This document shows, in pieces, positions 23,459 to 33,453 of a stretch of DNA of 64,000 nucleotides. The stretch is from Stromatinia cepivora (Eukaryota; Ascomycota; Leotiomycetes; Helotiales; Sclerotiniaceae), in contig RCTD01000005.1 in the NCBI GenBank assembly GCA_014898415.1, positions 620,001 through 684,000 on the forward strand. The letters are read 5' to 3'. Below the pieces are notes generated by a model. It saw only the letters and a list, made by a program, of their open reading frames with translations. It made no database searches and had not been told where the DNA came from. Position 1 is the first letter of the stretch; the number at the start of each line of letters is the position of its first letter. A program made the translations under genes and the position numbers.

Positions 23459-23520
23459 TATTTTATTTTTATTTTTATTTTTATTTTTATTTTTATTTTT
23501 ATTTTTATTTTTATTTTTTT
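23459..23520 (+). repeat. 6-bp microsatellite (TTTTTA)n
   Basis: About ten near-perfect copies of TTTTTA (read as ATTTTT), ending in a T run. Likely length-polymorphic. Confidence 0.9.
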
Positions 23521-23714
23521 CTTTAGCTGCCACATTTCTTCAACAGGTAGTAGGTAGTCTTCTCCGACCCCTTCATGAAAATGTCTTGAAGGTTAATAAT
23601 ACAGAGAAAGGCACAGGGCTGAAGGCAATATTCTGAAAAGAGCAGGTATAAGGAACTATATGCAAACCCTTGTGTTTTGGCGAAAAAGATGACGATGGTT
23701 ACATCCAATCCAAT

Positions 23715-23752
23715 GCGACCTTGCGACCTTGCGACCTTGCGACCTTGCGACC
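23715..23752 (+). repeat. 8-bp tandem repeat (TGCGACCT)n
   Basis: Almost five perfect copies of TGCGACCT. The GC-rich unit stands out in AT-rich surroundings, and perfect copies point to recent slippage. Confidence 0.9.
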
Positions 23753-24039
23753 TCCTTATCAAGCCTCTCATTAAAAAGTATATCGAATTAGAGCAGTATT
23801 TGCCCCAAGCTCATCTGCAGGCTGCCTATCACTGCCTATCATGTACTACAATCTGGGTAAACCTTCTAGAAATATGCATAGAAGGTCTAAGCGGATGAGA
23901 TATTCTTGAGTCATGTGGGGATTGTCAATTGTTTGAAGACAAATACGGAGTTGGCCGATTCGATATTCAGCTAGAGTGATATCAAACAGAAATTGACAAC
24001 TATTCTCAACAAAATGAATTAACAGCTCTCCAGAGTTTA

Positions 24040-24070
24040 TTGGTTTGGTTTGGTTTGGTTTGGTTTGGTT
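24040..24070 (+). repeat. 5-bp microsatellite (TTTGG)n
   Basis: About six perfect copies of TTTGG. No telomeric context; simple satellite. Confidence 0.9.
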
Positions 24071-24687
24071 ATTTCAAGAAACTTCTTTCGGCGGGAAATA
24101 GAAATCTAAAAGCCCCCAACTCAATCAACAGAATGATCATCGGCAAGTTATTCAACAGGGCAAATCTGGACCGTTAAGATCTGCACGATCTACACGATCT
24201 ACAATCTCATACCGTGTCAACACGAGATATTTAATTTTAGTCCGAACCTATTGATCTTTTACTTCTTTGATAGTGTACTCTAGTAGAGTGGCTTTCCATG
24301 GTCCTTACATAAGCATTGCATTTCATGATAACAAACACAAATTGGCAACATGATAAAAGCCACGCAAGCAGTCAAGCCACATGGCAAATGCGTAAGAGTG
24401 GCTGTGTATCCACTTTTACCCCTTTCACTTTAGCAAGAATAGTAAATCGATATTCGTACCATTTTACGACGTAAGAAATTCACGAAGGGGTTACGAAGTC
24501 CCCAACAAACGGACGAAATTATTGACAGATACGCATGCCAAAACGAAGTCAACTGGAAACATCAAACGATCGCGACAACACGTCAATTTACGATACTCTC
24601 CGATTGAAACCCATCACGACCTTTCCGACTTGACGGAATCCACTTCTGCAAAAGCTCATTTGATTTCAAGACCACAATCATCACAAA

Positions 24688-25026
24688 ATGCATTTCACCT
24701 CACCCTACACTTTATCTCTCCTCGCCCTCCTCCCAACCCTCACATACGCACAAGCAGGTTTAGGTGGTGTAGTTCTCACATCAGTAGCAACGCAGATGGC
24801 AACCACCACTCCAGGAGCCCCATCACTTTACACAACAGATGGTACCACGACCGTCTCATATATACCGATATATACACAGACGTTTGCCACGACCGCTTTG
24901 GGAACTTGGGCTATTGGACCTACGCCTTTGGTGGGAAGTATCGGGTTGGGAAGTATTCAGGGGACGGTTGGGTCGATGAAAAGTAAGAGGGCGGCGCCTA
25001 GTGGGGTTTTTGGGGAAAGTTATTAG
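24688..25026 (+). CDS. Small secreted protein, KRE1-like, 112 aa
   Basis: Single exon with an ATG in good context (AAAATGC). Residues 1-21 (MHFTSPYTLSLLALLPTLTYA) form a clear signal peptide with a cleavable Ala-x-Ala-like end. The mature part is rich in Thr, Ser, Gly and Ala (YIPIYTQTFATTALGTWA, GSIGLGSIQGTVGS), resembling fungal KRE1-type cell-wall proteins. There are no cysteines, so it is not a typical Cys-rich effector. A KR pair (SKRAAP) near residue 100 could be a processing site. A hydrophobic GPI-anchor tail is absent, so it is either freely secreted or has a missed last exon. Family link is tentative. Confidence 0.6.
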   Translation: MHFTSPYTLSLLALLPTLTYAQAGLGGVVLTSVATQMATTTPGAPSLYTTDGTTTVSYIPIYTQTFATTALGTWAIGPTPLVGSIGLGSIQGTVGSMKSKRAAPSGVFGESY

Positions 25027-26158
25027 GGGATTGTGAATGGGTGAGGGGGGAGTGGGGGTGGTGGCTGGATAGGGAATAATAGTGGAAGAGGAAGGATGGG
25101 AATGTGGTGATAGTGGAGGATGCGGCTGAGATGGGTTTGGTAGGAGGGTGGTGGAAATGTGCTAGATGAAACAGGAGATGAATTATGATAAGAAGTGAAA
25201 ATGGAGTTTGAAATTTGATTACGAACATGGACGATGCCGATGGGACAACACGGCTTTTTCAAGGGACATCCTTCTCCACGAATGATGTGATGGACCTCTC
25301 GAGCGAATTTCCATCCTTCCACTCGGCATACGGTTTTATCTTCAACTATGACGACTGATGTTGAAATCCTCAATTGATATCCATATCCATCCTGGATCAG
25401 AACTCGAAAAGAGCTTATGGTTTGGATAGCTGAACAATTCATTGAAAATAATTTGGACGGCATTCAGTACATGGTATGACATAGCGTATAGCGTACTATG
25501 TGCCCATATTGCTAATATCATCAACTACCTACCACGCATCTCACAGCATATTTCTTTCACAACCCTCGTTCAAACTCATTGTACGCGTCGACCGACATTA
25601 AACAACAACCACACATTCACAAAAATTCTAGAGTCGTTGGCTAGATTCATTAAGCGGCATTATCAGGAGTTTTGGCGCAGTCTGTTTTGTTTTGCCAAAT
25701 TAAAAACACAGAGGCAAATGATACAACATCGGTTTTCAACATTCTTTTCTTCTTTTCTTGAGTTTGATTTCGTAGGAATACATAGATACCAGACGAATCA
25801 GTCTACACGAGGACTGGGGAGGAAATGGGATAGGGATGTAATACTATACATAGATAGGTATTAGGTATACGAAAGAATGAATGAGAATGCATATTTATAT
25901 ATTCACCTCAACCGGTAGATATTATGTGAAGAGGGATATGAAATCATCAAGGGATGGATTTATAATTTGGTATATATGAGTAGATAGATAAATGTGTTTA
26001 AGAAATTAAGTCCAAGTAGAGCAAGTCCAAAGTGTAGCAAGTTTGATATTCCTAGAGAAGATATATGAATGAATTCGTATTTCAATTCCCTATATACACA
26101 ACAACAACATTAAATTCCATCCACGACAATATGGAATTTCAAACCCGCACCTCCAAAC
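25027..26158. other. Intergenic between convergent genes; no supported gene
   Basis: Two overlapping long frames exist on opposite strands (25023-25463 minus, 146 codons; 25442-25864 plus, 140 codons). Neither shows domains, and the minus frame ends in low-complexity Pro/His sequence. This is the convergent gap between the secreted-protein gene and the esterase, so it probably holds both 3' ends. Confidence 0.45.
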
Positions 26159-28459
26159 TCAACCCTCCCACAATCCCACCCTCTCCCACCAAAACGCACA
26201 AGCTCTCCCCTCCATCTCATCCTTCCTATCCTCCTCCATCTCCACCACAACACCTTTCTCCTCCCCCCTCCCCCTCACAATCTCCACATTTCCCCTCCCA
26301 AAAATCATTTTTTGTCTTTTGCCTTTCCCACCCCTGTATTCCGACCACAGCATACGAGTAGGATATCTCCCCGGAACCGCATTTGGGTTTCCCGTGGGAG
26401 AAATGATAAAAGATGACCAATACGCATGCATTAAGCCTGCGATTTCTTTGATCGTGGGGGATATGTTTGTGATCTCGGATGAGAAGACAGGGAAGGGGGA
26501 TTGATCTCCGTGCGTGGCGCCTTGGAGGATACTGCTATTTACTGCATATTGGTACAGATATACTGGTGCTTGCTTTGATTGACTTGAATTTGAGGAAGAA
26601 TGATGGTAGGGGTGTTCACCAGAAGCAAAATAGGCGGTTTGGCGGACAGGGCTTATGTATGCGAAATCTCCATATGCTTTGTCGAGACGTCGATATTGAT
26701 TTCCTACGCCGAAAGCAGTATTGTTGAAGGCGTATGGAGAGTTGGGGTTGGATTCGGGATTTGGGTAGAGGGAGTCGAGGAGTGAGAGGTCTTCTGTGGA
26801 AAGAGTGGGGAGGAGAACATGAAAGAAATCGATGAAGGAATCTGCGTTATTAGGGGCTTTAGGGACGAAGAATGAACCTTCGTTGGTGTTATAACCGGTG
26901 AGTATAGGGATATGATGGTATGTGTTATTTAAAAATGCCTGGATTGGTGGTATTGGGATAATACTGTTTGGACCAGGCCCATCGACGCAGGGTTGGAAGG
27001 GCCAACGAAGAGAGGGGTTGTAATATTCAAAGATTTGCTCTGAGGCAGCTTTTATGGATGTGACGGGGAGACTGCGAAGTTTTGGGAGAATTTCGCTGCG
27101 AGGAGTGCTAGGAATATCAAGCTTTTCGAGAAATTCTGAGAATTGAATTTCGTGAAGGGGGTTGTCATAAGCATAGACGGCTCGAGCTGTGGGTCCCCCT
27201 GATTCGATGATTGCTTTAGCAAAGGGTAGAGGGGAGCCATCATTATTCATTAGGTGATGGCCGATCTGTGTCATAATTAGAATTCACCAAGGTATATTAA
27301 TCATATTTTGCTTAGTAACAAGAACTGGGTTTTCATGGGTCTGAACTACAACAGTACGGATTCGAACGCTTTCCCGCTTGAAAAACTGCGAATTTTGAAT
27401 GGGAACTTGATAATGGATTCCAAATGCCAAATAGACCATTTCAATAATATACAACACATAAATGCATATAAGAATTTAGGATAACTCAACATCAGACTGC
27501 ATCTCAAACTATTGAAAGACCTGGATGAGAGTATGTTGAGATCAGTTGCTACTAGTAGCTAATCAAGATTGTCACAATAAAAGTCAACTTACAGAATGAG
27601 CTCCAGCCGACGGACCCATCACCGTAACATTATCCGGATCACCACCAAAGCTTGAGATATTCTTCTGTACCCACTCAAATAACAACTTCTGGTCCTTCAA
27701 CCCCAAATTTAAAGCTCCTTCATCAGCCATCAACTTCGAAGGCAAAAATCCCAAAGCTCCCACTCTATACTCAAACGTGATGGCAATCAGAGGTTGCTTA
27801 GACCAACCCACAAGAGATTGTATCTCTCTATCATCCGCATAGCCAAAATTAAACGCTCCTCCATGAACATGAATCAAAACTGGTAATTTCTCGTTTGATG
27901 AATTCGTGCCTTTTGGACGATAGATATTCAGATGAAGACAATCCTCACTTTGAGGTTCATTGTCTGGACCGGATATACATCTTGGTGCAGGTTTTGTGAC
28001 ATCAAAAGTTTCATTTGAGGTATTCACAGGAACAGGAGGTCGAAATCTGCAGTCTCCTGTTGGTGGTAATGCGTAAGGGATTCCAAGGAATTCTTCGAGG
28101 ATTTGTGGGTATTTAGAAGTTTGTCTTCCGGTGAATGTTCCTTGCGGGATTGTAACGTTTGGTCTTGATGCAATATCAGAAGGAGTAGTTGTAGGCATAT
28201 TGGAGGTTTGTGTCATGAAATTAATTAATGTGCTTGATGTTGGGGAAATGGAGGTTGTCGAGTGTTCAAATTTTGCATCATCCTCATTGGTCGGTTTCTT
28301 GATAGTATCAGGCTTTTCCGGAATCACCGGCTTTGGTCGCAATCTTCCCTCTCCGGTTTGAGGTGAATATTGCACTCGCCAGAAGTAGAGGAGGGCCATG
28401 GTGAAGATGGAAATGGTAAAGAGAAATGCTAATCGTTTGCGCAAAGTTATGTTTGTCAT
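26159..28459 (-). CDS. Type-B carboxylesterase with N-terminal membrane anchor, 657 aa
   Basis: Alpha/beta-hydrolase of the carboxylesterase/lipase/cholinesterase family, hydrolysing carboxylic esters. Exons 28459-27593 and 27265-26159 are separated by a 327-nt intron placed directly after the catalytic-serine motif; joined length is 658 codons. The catalytic triad is visible: Ser284 in GPSAGAHS, Glu418 in GYNTNEGSF and His541 in ATHGDQSPF. The oxyanion motif HVHGGAFNFG and EDCLHLNIYRP are also present. Unlike typical secreted family members, the start is basic and then hydrophobic (RKRLAFLFTISIFTMALLYFW, residues 8-28) with no cleavage site, followed by a 90-residue Ser/Thr/Pro stalk: a type II signal anchor. 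The enzyme should face the secretory lumen or outside while tethered. The charged C-terminal 60 residues are atypical. Confidence 0.9.
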
Positions 28460-28971
28460 ATTGTTACCCCGGTGTCGTAGTATTGCGAATGAACGGGTGC
28501 CCGTGCTGGACTGTTAGATATTTCTATGAGCGTTAGGTTAGAAGAAGTTCACAACAGAAGTTCATAGCATCACATTTCCCAATATTGTTTTAATAGTGTT
28601 GCGGCGTGGTAGTTTAGATAAAATTGTGGGTGTGATCGAACGAATGAAGATCTAGAGCCCTTTTCGAGGCTGAAAGTCCGTCATAATGCATGCGATGTTA
28701 ACTTCGGCCTCTGCAATATTCTTCTCATACAATCAACTTCCGAATCAATGCTATGTATTATTTTTTAAAGAATAATTTCGATTTAGTTGTTGGCTACGAT
28801 ATCGATGGCTTATATATCACAATGAAAGGTATTATATCGAGTTTCCACCAGTTCCTTCCCTAAGGGTAAAGACACAATGACCGTGAGCGGTTCTGAGATT
28901 ACCCGTCATTCTTCAAACCTCACCATCGTGTTCTCTCATTGGTAAATTGCTTTTCAATTCAAATTCTCAAT

Positions 28972-29064
28972 TTATTCAATTTATTCAATTTATTCAATTT
29001 ATTCAATTTATTCAATTTATTCAATTTATTCAATTTATTCAATTTATTCAATTTATTCAATTTA
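28972..29064 (+). repeat. 9-bp tandem repeat (TTCAATTTA)n
   Basis: About ten near-perfect copies of TTCAATTTA. Because the unit is three codons long the frame stays open and would read Leu-Phe-Asn over and over, but there is no sign of a real gene around it. Confidence 0.95.
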
Positions 29065-29494
29065 TATTGGTATAATAATTATATTTTGCTTCTTCTCAAG
29101 CTTGCTATAAAATCTTATATATGCAACAAACCTCCAAATATTCTCATTCCAAACCTTTAAACCTTTGGTAATTCACGATTTTTGACTGCCAGAAGATATA
29201 TTGCTACAGTTATATAAGTTTTGATAGGCAATTCTTGGAAGCGGACAATTTCACTTCTTTTCAATCCACATATAGCATCTGGAGATATTTTGGTCACGTT
29301 CGGTGGATCAAATATATTTTTGAAAAATGTGCGTCGCGAGATAGTGAAATGTGCAACAAAAGAATGGAAATAATTCAAAACTTCATTTTGATTGGCTATT
29401 TTCCATACCAGGAGACTGAGGTTTGTTGTGGGAGAAGAACTTGTGGAGGGCAGCAGTATGCGTGGTAGCTGCGTGACTTACTTCCTTTCCATGT

Positions 29495-29848
29495 TTGCCC
29501 TGGCAAATTAAATGCTGCTCGTCGTACTGAAGCTTCATGGTATATATTCAGTTGAGGAGTTCGAGATATCCGAGTAAAACTACTAGGTATGTGATTTAAC
29601 TGAGTACTCGATCCAACAGGCCTTGCAATAAACTTTATACACGATTCGGCGCAAATATTTACACTCTTTCCTTCCAAGTTTGACCACGGCCCGAACACCT
29701 TATCATTGTCTACGCCTTCCCCTTCCACATCAACATGAACTAAACTGCTCCTTCCCATGCTATGCTGAGGTTTTGACCCAAACAAAAATTCTCTTCCTGT
29801 CTTAATGCTCTTCCAATTATCATCCAACAAACAAGCACACAGCAACAT
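29495..29848 (-). CDS. Doubtful ORF divergent from the 30-kb gene
   Basis: An ATG at 29848 opens about 118 codons up to a good donor (GTAAGT) near 29495; the frame itself runs to 29396. The start is hydrophobic then charged (MLLCACLLDDNWKSIK). No family recognised. It shares a 150-bp divergent promoter with the gene at 30003, so it could be a genuine small multi-exon gene or upstream antisense transcription. Confidence 0.28.
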
Positions 29849-30002
29849 CGCTACAAATTTTGCTCTCTCAACCTACCACACCCACCAGACACACACTCAC
29901 AGAAATCTTGCTTCTCTACATTAAACATCAACTATCCTTGCTCTTTGACACATTGCTTCCCTCTCATCCCCAACCTTCATACGCATTGAGTCTTGCTTGT
30001 CC

Positions 30003-30623
30003 ATGAAGGTCAGTGTCAAACCTTCAGACCTGGCATACCACGTTTTCGACTCCTCCCATCCTCTTTCTTTTTATAAGGAAGAGTCCTTGATAGATAAAGT
30101 GAAATTTTCAAAGTACTCAAGAGAGGCATTTCTCAAGGATATCGAGACTCATTCTAATCTCAAGCCTGTTTCTGAATCGGATTCTGTCACCTTAACTCCT
30201 GCCCCTCCTTCGCCATATTTGGAACCTTTGACACCGGGCCAAAAAGCTTATTGGATTCACAAGGATCTGGATGATATTTCAGACTCTTATTCTGGTGAGT
30301 CCCTTGGCTATGCGATATATTTTGCGTAGTTTGGGTAGAGCTTTCATGATTTTGGTGACTAATTCTTGGACGAAACAGACATCACGGAAAAACTTTGGAC
30401 AAACACCTTCGAAGTCTTCTCAGAGCATTGGCAAGTAAAATACCCTTCAGAGGACCCTGGCCGAAGGGTAAGTCTTCTGGAATACGCCTTCGCGAGATTG
30501 TGCGTGGCACTATTTGTACGGAAGGGCTACTACAACTCGTGCGCAGAAGTCGATTTGAAGTCAACCGACCTGGTATTGGAAGCATACAATTCAGGCAAAT
30601 TCTTTAGAAAAGGGCAAAGTTAA
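30003..30623 (+). CDS. Hypothetical protein, 178 aa, possibly first exons of a larger gene
   Basis: Exons 30003-30294 and 30379-30623 (intron 84 nt, GTGAGT...AACAG) join to 179 codons. The product is soluble with no signal peptide. It has a motif-like start (MKVSVKPSDLAYHVFDSSHP), a Pro/Ser-rich middle, and a helical C-terminal part (LLEYAFARLCVALFVRKGYYNS). No family recognised. The stop lies only 11 bp before the ATG of the next long ORF, which is unusual for a fungus. A strong donor inside exon 2 (GTAAGT at 30468) and an acceptor (TTTAG ending at 30607) would remove 140 nt and fuse this protein in frame to that ORF. Confidence 0.6.
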
Positions 30624-30634
30624 TAAGAGGAAAA

Positions 30635-32806
30635 ATGGTTCATTATGAGCAAAGAAAGCCACGGCTGGTGCTTAGAAATGCACCGGCTGGAGGAGCTGAT
30701 CCTCCAAGGTTGGTATTACGGCAACAAAGAGAGGAGTCTCCATTTCCAAATGGCAATAATACAACAGACTTACCGTTGCATATGGCCTATCTTCAGCAAC
30801 CTTATCATGGCTCTTTCCATAATATGGCCCCTGGCACTTTACCGTATGCGACTTTCCAATCTCAGCTGCCCATGACATATAACGTTCCGCTGAACATGAA
30901 TATGGCTCCTGGTCATGTGGCATTACAGACAGTCAATACAAGGAATCATCGTCATAACATGGCTGTCCACAATGGTCGAAGTCCTGAACGTGGTGATGAA
31001 ATTTATGCTGAATGCAACCCCGTTGTCGAGGAGCGTCGAGATGAGAATACCGGGAGGGTGTCCCCCCGAGTTGCTTTACGCACAATGATGCAGCAAGCTT
31101 TAAGGCCGAATACACAGCCTGAGAAATTCGGACGCCAAACACACTACACTCAACATTCGCACTACCCACGAGATGCTTTTGGCTTAAGTTCAGGCGGCGC
31201 CAGTGTGGGATCTGATATTTCAATTTGCCCTCCAATTGACAGAGGCCTTGAGGCTAATATTCGAGAGCAGCTTGCTCGTTCCGGTCTTCTCCGAGATTGT
31301 CCGGATCCAGAATACGTTAACAGACCAATGGCAGTTGATCCTTCAATTGTCTCATGTGGAAGAGCCTTGAAGCAACTAGGGCCAATACATCATCGCAGAC
31401 CCCAGTATCTCTTCGGTCGAACACAACCATGTGAAGAATTTAGATTTAACAGAGAGTTTACACGAGCACCTCTTGTAAACAAGAACTCACCCCAAAAGTT
31501 CCAGAGAAATACTGGAATTCCAACTTACAAAGCTAGTCCGCAGTCGAATCTCCCTCAAATTCAGACATACAGAGGTGTTGATTCAGTGATCAAAGAACCA
31601 AAGAGAAGAGATAGCCCTCAGTCATACAAGGTTGAAGCAGGACCAAAATTCTTGACAAAAGATGATTACACTCCTACCAAGAGAATCGTTGGCTACTATG
31701 TAAATTCTTCGAGCGACAGTCCTAAATCTGCCAAGAAACTTCCAGCCGAGTCCCTTAGCAATCATGAAGAGACAACTCCCAGACCTCCTAGGCAACCTGT
31801 CAAGAATCGCTTGGGTGGTGCTTCGGAACCAGAAATGACACAATCTCCCATCAGAGAGGGAAGAGACAAAGTCAACATGAGTGAAGACATATCCAAGACA
31901 TCGGTTCCTTCGACAGAGACCGTTGCTGACGAATCTCCTCTCAAGCTGATTAAGTCTATCGACAAATATACTACTGATCCCAAAAAGTATGTCCACGTTA
32001 CTGTGCAAGAACTGTCAGACAAAGAATCAACTGAAAGCCCGGACGGCAAGAAAGCGGGAGATTTACTTGAGGATTGCATTAGGTCCCTTGCTACGTGGGA
32101 AAAGGGAGATCGGAAAGTTCTTCATAAGCTTTTGAAGGTTTTGAAAAGGCTTGACGATGATGATGATGATGAGGATGATGATGATGTCAAGTCTATCGAG
32201 AATTTGAAGATTTCTCACGATACTAATTGCAGCCCGAGAAAGGAGAGGGGTTCCAGCAACAGTCTCAACCCTGAGGCAGCATGTTTCGAAGACTTTGCGT
32301 CTGCAAGAGCTCATATTACACGCACTTACGATGAACGGCGAGGTCTCTCTTTACAGGAAGAGATTATCCCAACCTCCAATGAAATGTTACCAATGTTTTA
32401 CCCAAAGCCGCTCATGCCAGCAGAACCGGTTTGGATCAAGACCCAGCCAAAGAAGTTCGTACTACCACCACCAGGTTTCTCCATTCCATTTAAAGCACAT
32501 GTTGGTCGTAAAGTGCCAGTCAAAACGACACTGACCAAGCCTCCAAATGAGGATGATGAAGGAAGAACAGCCAAAGCTATGGACCCTCGTCTAGCAGAAC
32601 CGCTTCTTGCTCGGTTCTACGAAAAGTATCCATTAACTGGTACGATATGCACTAATCCACCTTTGCCTCCACCAGCTACTGTTAAGAATGCTGCGGAGAT
32701 TCAAGAAGAGCTTGAGCGTCTATTGTTGCAAGAAAAGGAGAAAAAGGCATTTGCGAATCCTTTTGCTACTAAGCCTCGTATATCAAAGGTTGCCGATGGA
32801 GTTTGA
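30635..32806 (+). CDS. Large disordered hypothetical protein, 723 aa
   Basis: Long intron-free frame. The N-terminal third is rich in Pro, Gln, Asn and Met (AYLQQPYHGSFHNMAPGTLP), low-complexity and probably disordered. The middle is Ser/Lys/Glu-rich with an Asp run (DDDDDDEDDDDVKS) near residue 515. A helical block RSLATWEKGDRKVLHKLLK precedes it. The C-terminal part has the best conserved look: MDPRLAEPLLARFYEKYPLT, then EIQEELERLLLQEKEKKAF. No enzymatic motif, membrane segment or signal peptide. Composition suggests a nuclear or RNA-granule scaffold, but that is inference. It may be the main exon of a gene starting at 30003; the frame is open upstream to 30608. Confidence 0.78.
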   Translation: MVHYEQRKPRLVLRNAPAGGADPPRLVLRQQREESPFPNGNNTTDLPLHMAYLQQPYHGSFHNMAPGTLPYATFQSQLPMTYNVPLNMNMAPGHVALQTVNTRNHRHNMAVHNGRSPERGDEIYAECNPVVEERRDENTGRVSPRVALRTMMQQALRPNTQPEKFGRQTHYTQHSHYPRDAFGLSSGGASVGSDISICPPIDRGLEANIREQLARSGLLRDCPDPEYVNRPMAVDPSIVSCGRALKQLGPIHHRRPQYLFGRTQPCEEFRFNREFTRAPLVNKNSPQKFQRNTGIPTYKASPQSNLPQIQTYRGVDSVIKEPKRRDSPQSYKVEAGPKFLTKDDYTPTKRIVGYYVNSSSDSPKSAKKLPAESLSNHEETTPRPPRQPVKNRLGGASEPEMTQSPIREGRDKVNMSEDISKTSVPSTETVADESPLKLIKSIDKYTTDPKKYVHVTVQELSDKESTESPDGKKAGDLLEDCIRSLATWEKGDRKVLHKLLKVLKRLDDDDDDEDDDDVKSIENLKISHDTNCSPRKERGSSNSLNPEAACFEDFASARAHITRTYDERRGLSLQEEIIPTSNEMLPMFYPKPLMPAEPVWIKTQPKKFVLPPPGFSIPFKAHVGRKVPVKTTLTKPPNEDDEGRTAKAMDPRLAEPLLARFYEKYPLTGTICTNPPLPPPATVKNAAEIQEELERLLLQEKEKKAFANPFATKPRISKVADGV

Positions 32807-33453
32807 AGCTTCGAAGCTTGTTAAGTGATTAACAATGGGTAATGAATAATGGATCAAGAAAAAGCGAAAGTATTGATTATCATAGTTTATATCCTTTTTG
32901 ATGGTAGTAGTGTTTAGTGTTATTTTAAGATAGCGGCGATACTTTACGCAGAGCAGAGCAGAGCAGAGAAGCAGAAAGCACTTGTATACGATTATTTGTT
33001 GTAGTAGTCTTGAATTTTAGCCCTTGTTTGACTCGCGATGGTATAATTCTTCGATATTTGTGTGGATGTAAGTTTGTGTGTATTTCCCATAGCCTTACTC
33101 TTACTGCCGATCATTTGGACATTGAAACGGAAGCGCTCATTGCGGCCGACAATCCCGCACCGTCCGATAACAACCACTATCTCTTGTTCATCAAAAACAT
33201 AATCGCTTTTGCAATAGTAACATTCTACATTTACCAGTGCCGTTGATTTCCTAAAATCGCACATATAAACTTGGACTCTGTATGCGACGGTGACTATGTA
33301 AATTTAATCGCCATAATCACAACCGCACAAAACCCCACAGCTCTAAAGCTATAGTACTTTGCTACTCGTCTTTTCTACCTACAGTTTCCACTACGATAAC
33401 TCGTTCCTCAACTCGAGAATTAATCCGCATATTATTTATAAACTACCACCAAA
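32807..33453. other. Intergenic between two plus-strand genes
   Basis: 3' flank of the 723-aa ORF (with a short GCAGA repeat near 32946) and promoter of MED1. Overlapping short frames on both strands at 32992-33264 show no domain. From 33340 the + strand is pyrimidine-rich up to the MED1 start. Confidence 0.55.

Larger units (their letters stand above)
22178..24687. other. Intergenic with simple repeats
   Basis: Gene-free 2.5 kb with three simple tandem repeats, annotated separately (23.46, 23.72 and 24.04 kb). Short + strand frames at 23367-23636 and 23677-23898 are largely products of these repeats. No RNA gene seen. Confidence 0.6.
28460..30002. other. Divergent promoter region with 9-bp satellite
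   Basis: Lies between the minus-strand esterase and the plus-strand gene at 30003. It contains a 9-bp satellite near 29.0 kb and a doubtful minus-strand frame (29495-29848). AT-rich stretches surround the satellite. From about 29860 to 30000 the + strand is pyrimidine-rich, typical of the core promoter of the downstream gene. Confidence 0.55.

Noticed and set aside
24040..24070. TTTGG repeat as interstitial telomere
   Set aside because: The fungal telomere unit is TTAGGG; this array is plain (TTTGG)n.
25023..25463. Minus-strand 146-codon frame
   Set aside because: The second half is Pro/His low-complexity, overlaps the 3' flank of the secreted-protein gene and has no domain.
18987..29064. 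Short tandem arrays considered as CRISPR
   Set aside because: Units are 5-9 bp and contiguous without spacers, and the genome is eukaryotic.
28939..29160. LFN-repeat protein frame
   Set aside because: Product of the 9-bp satellite, not a gene.
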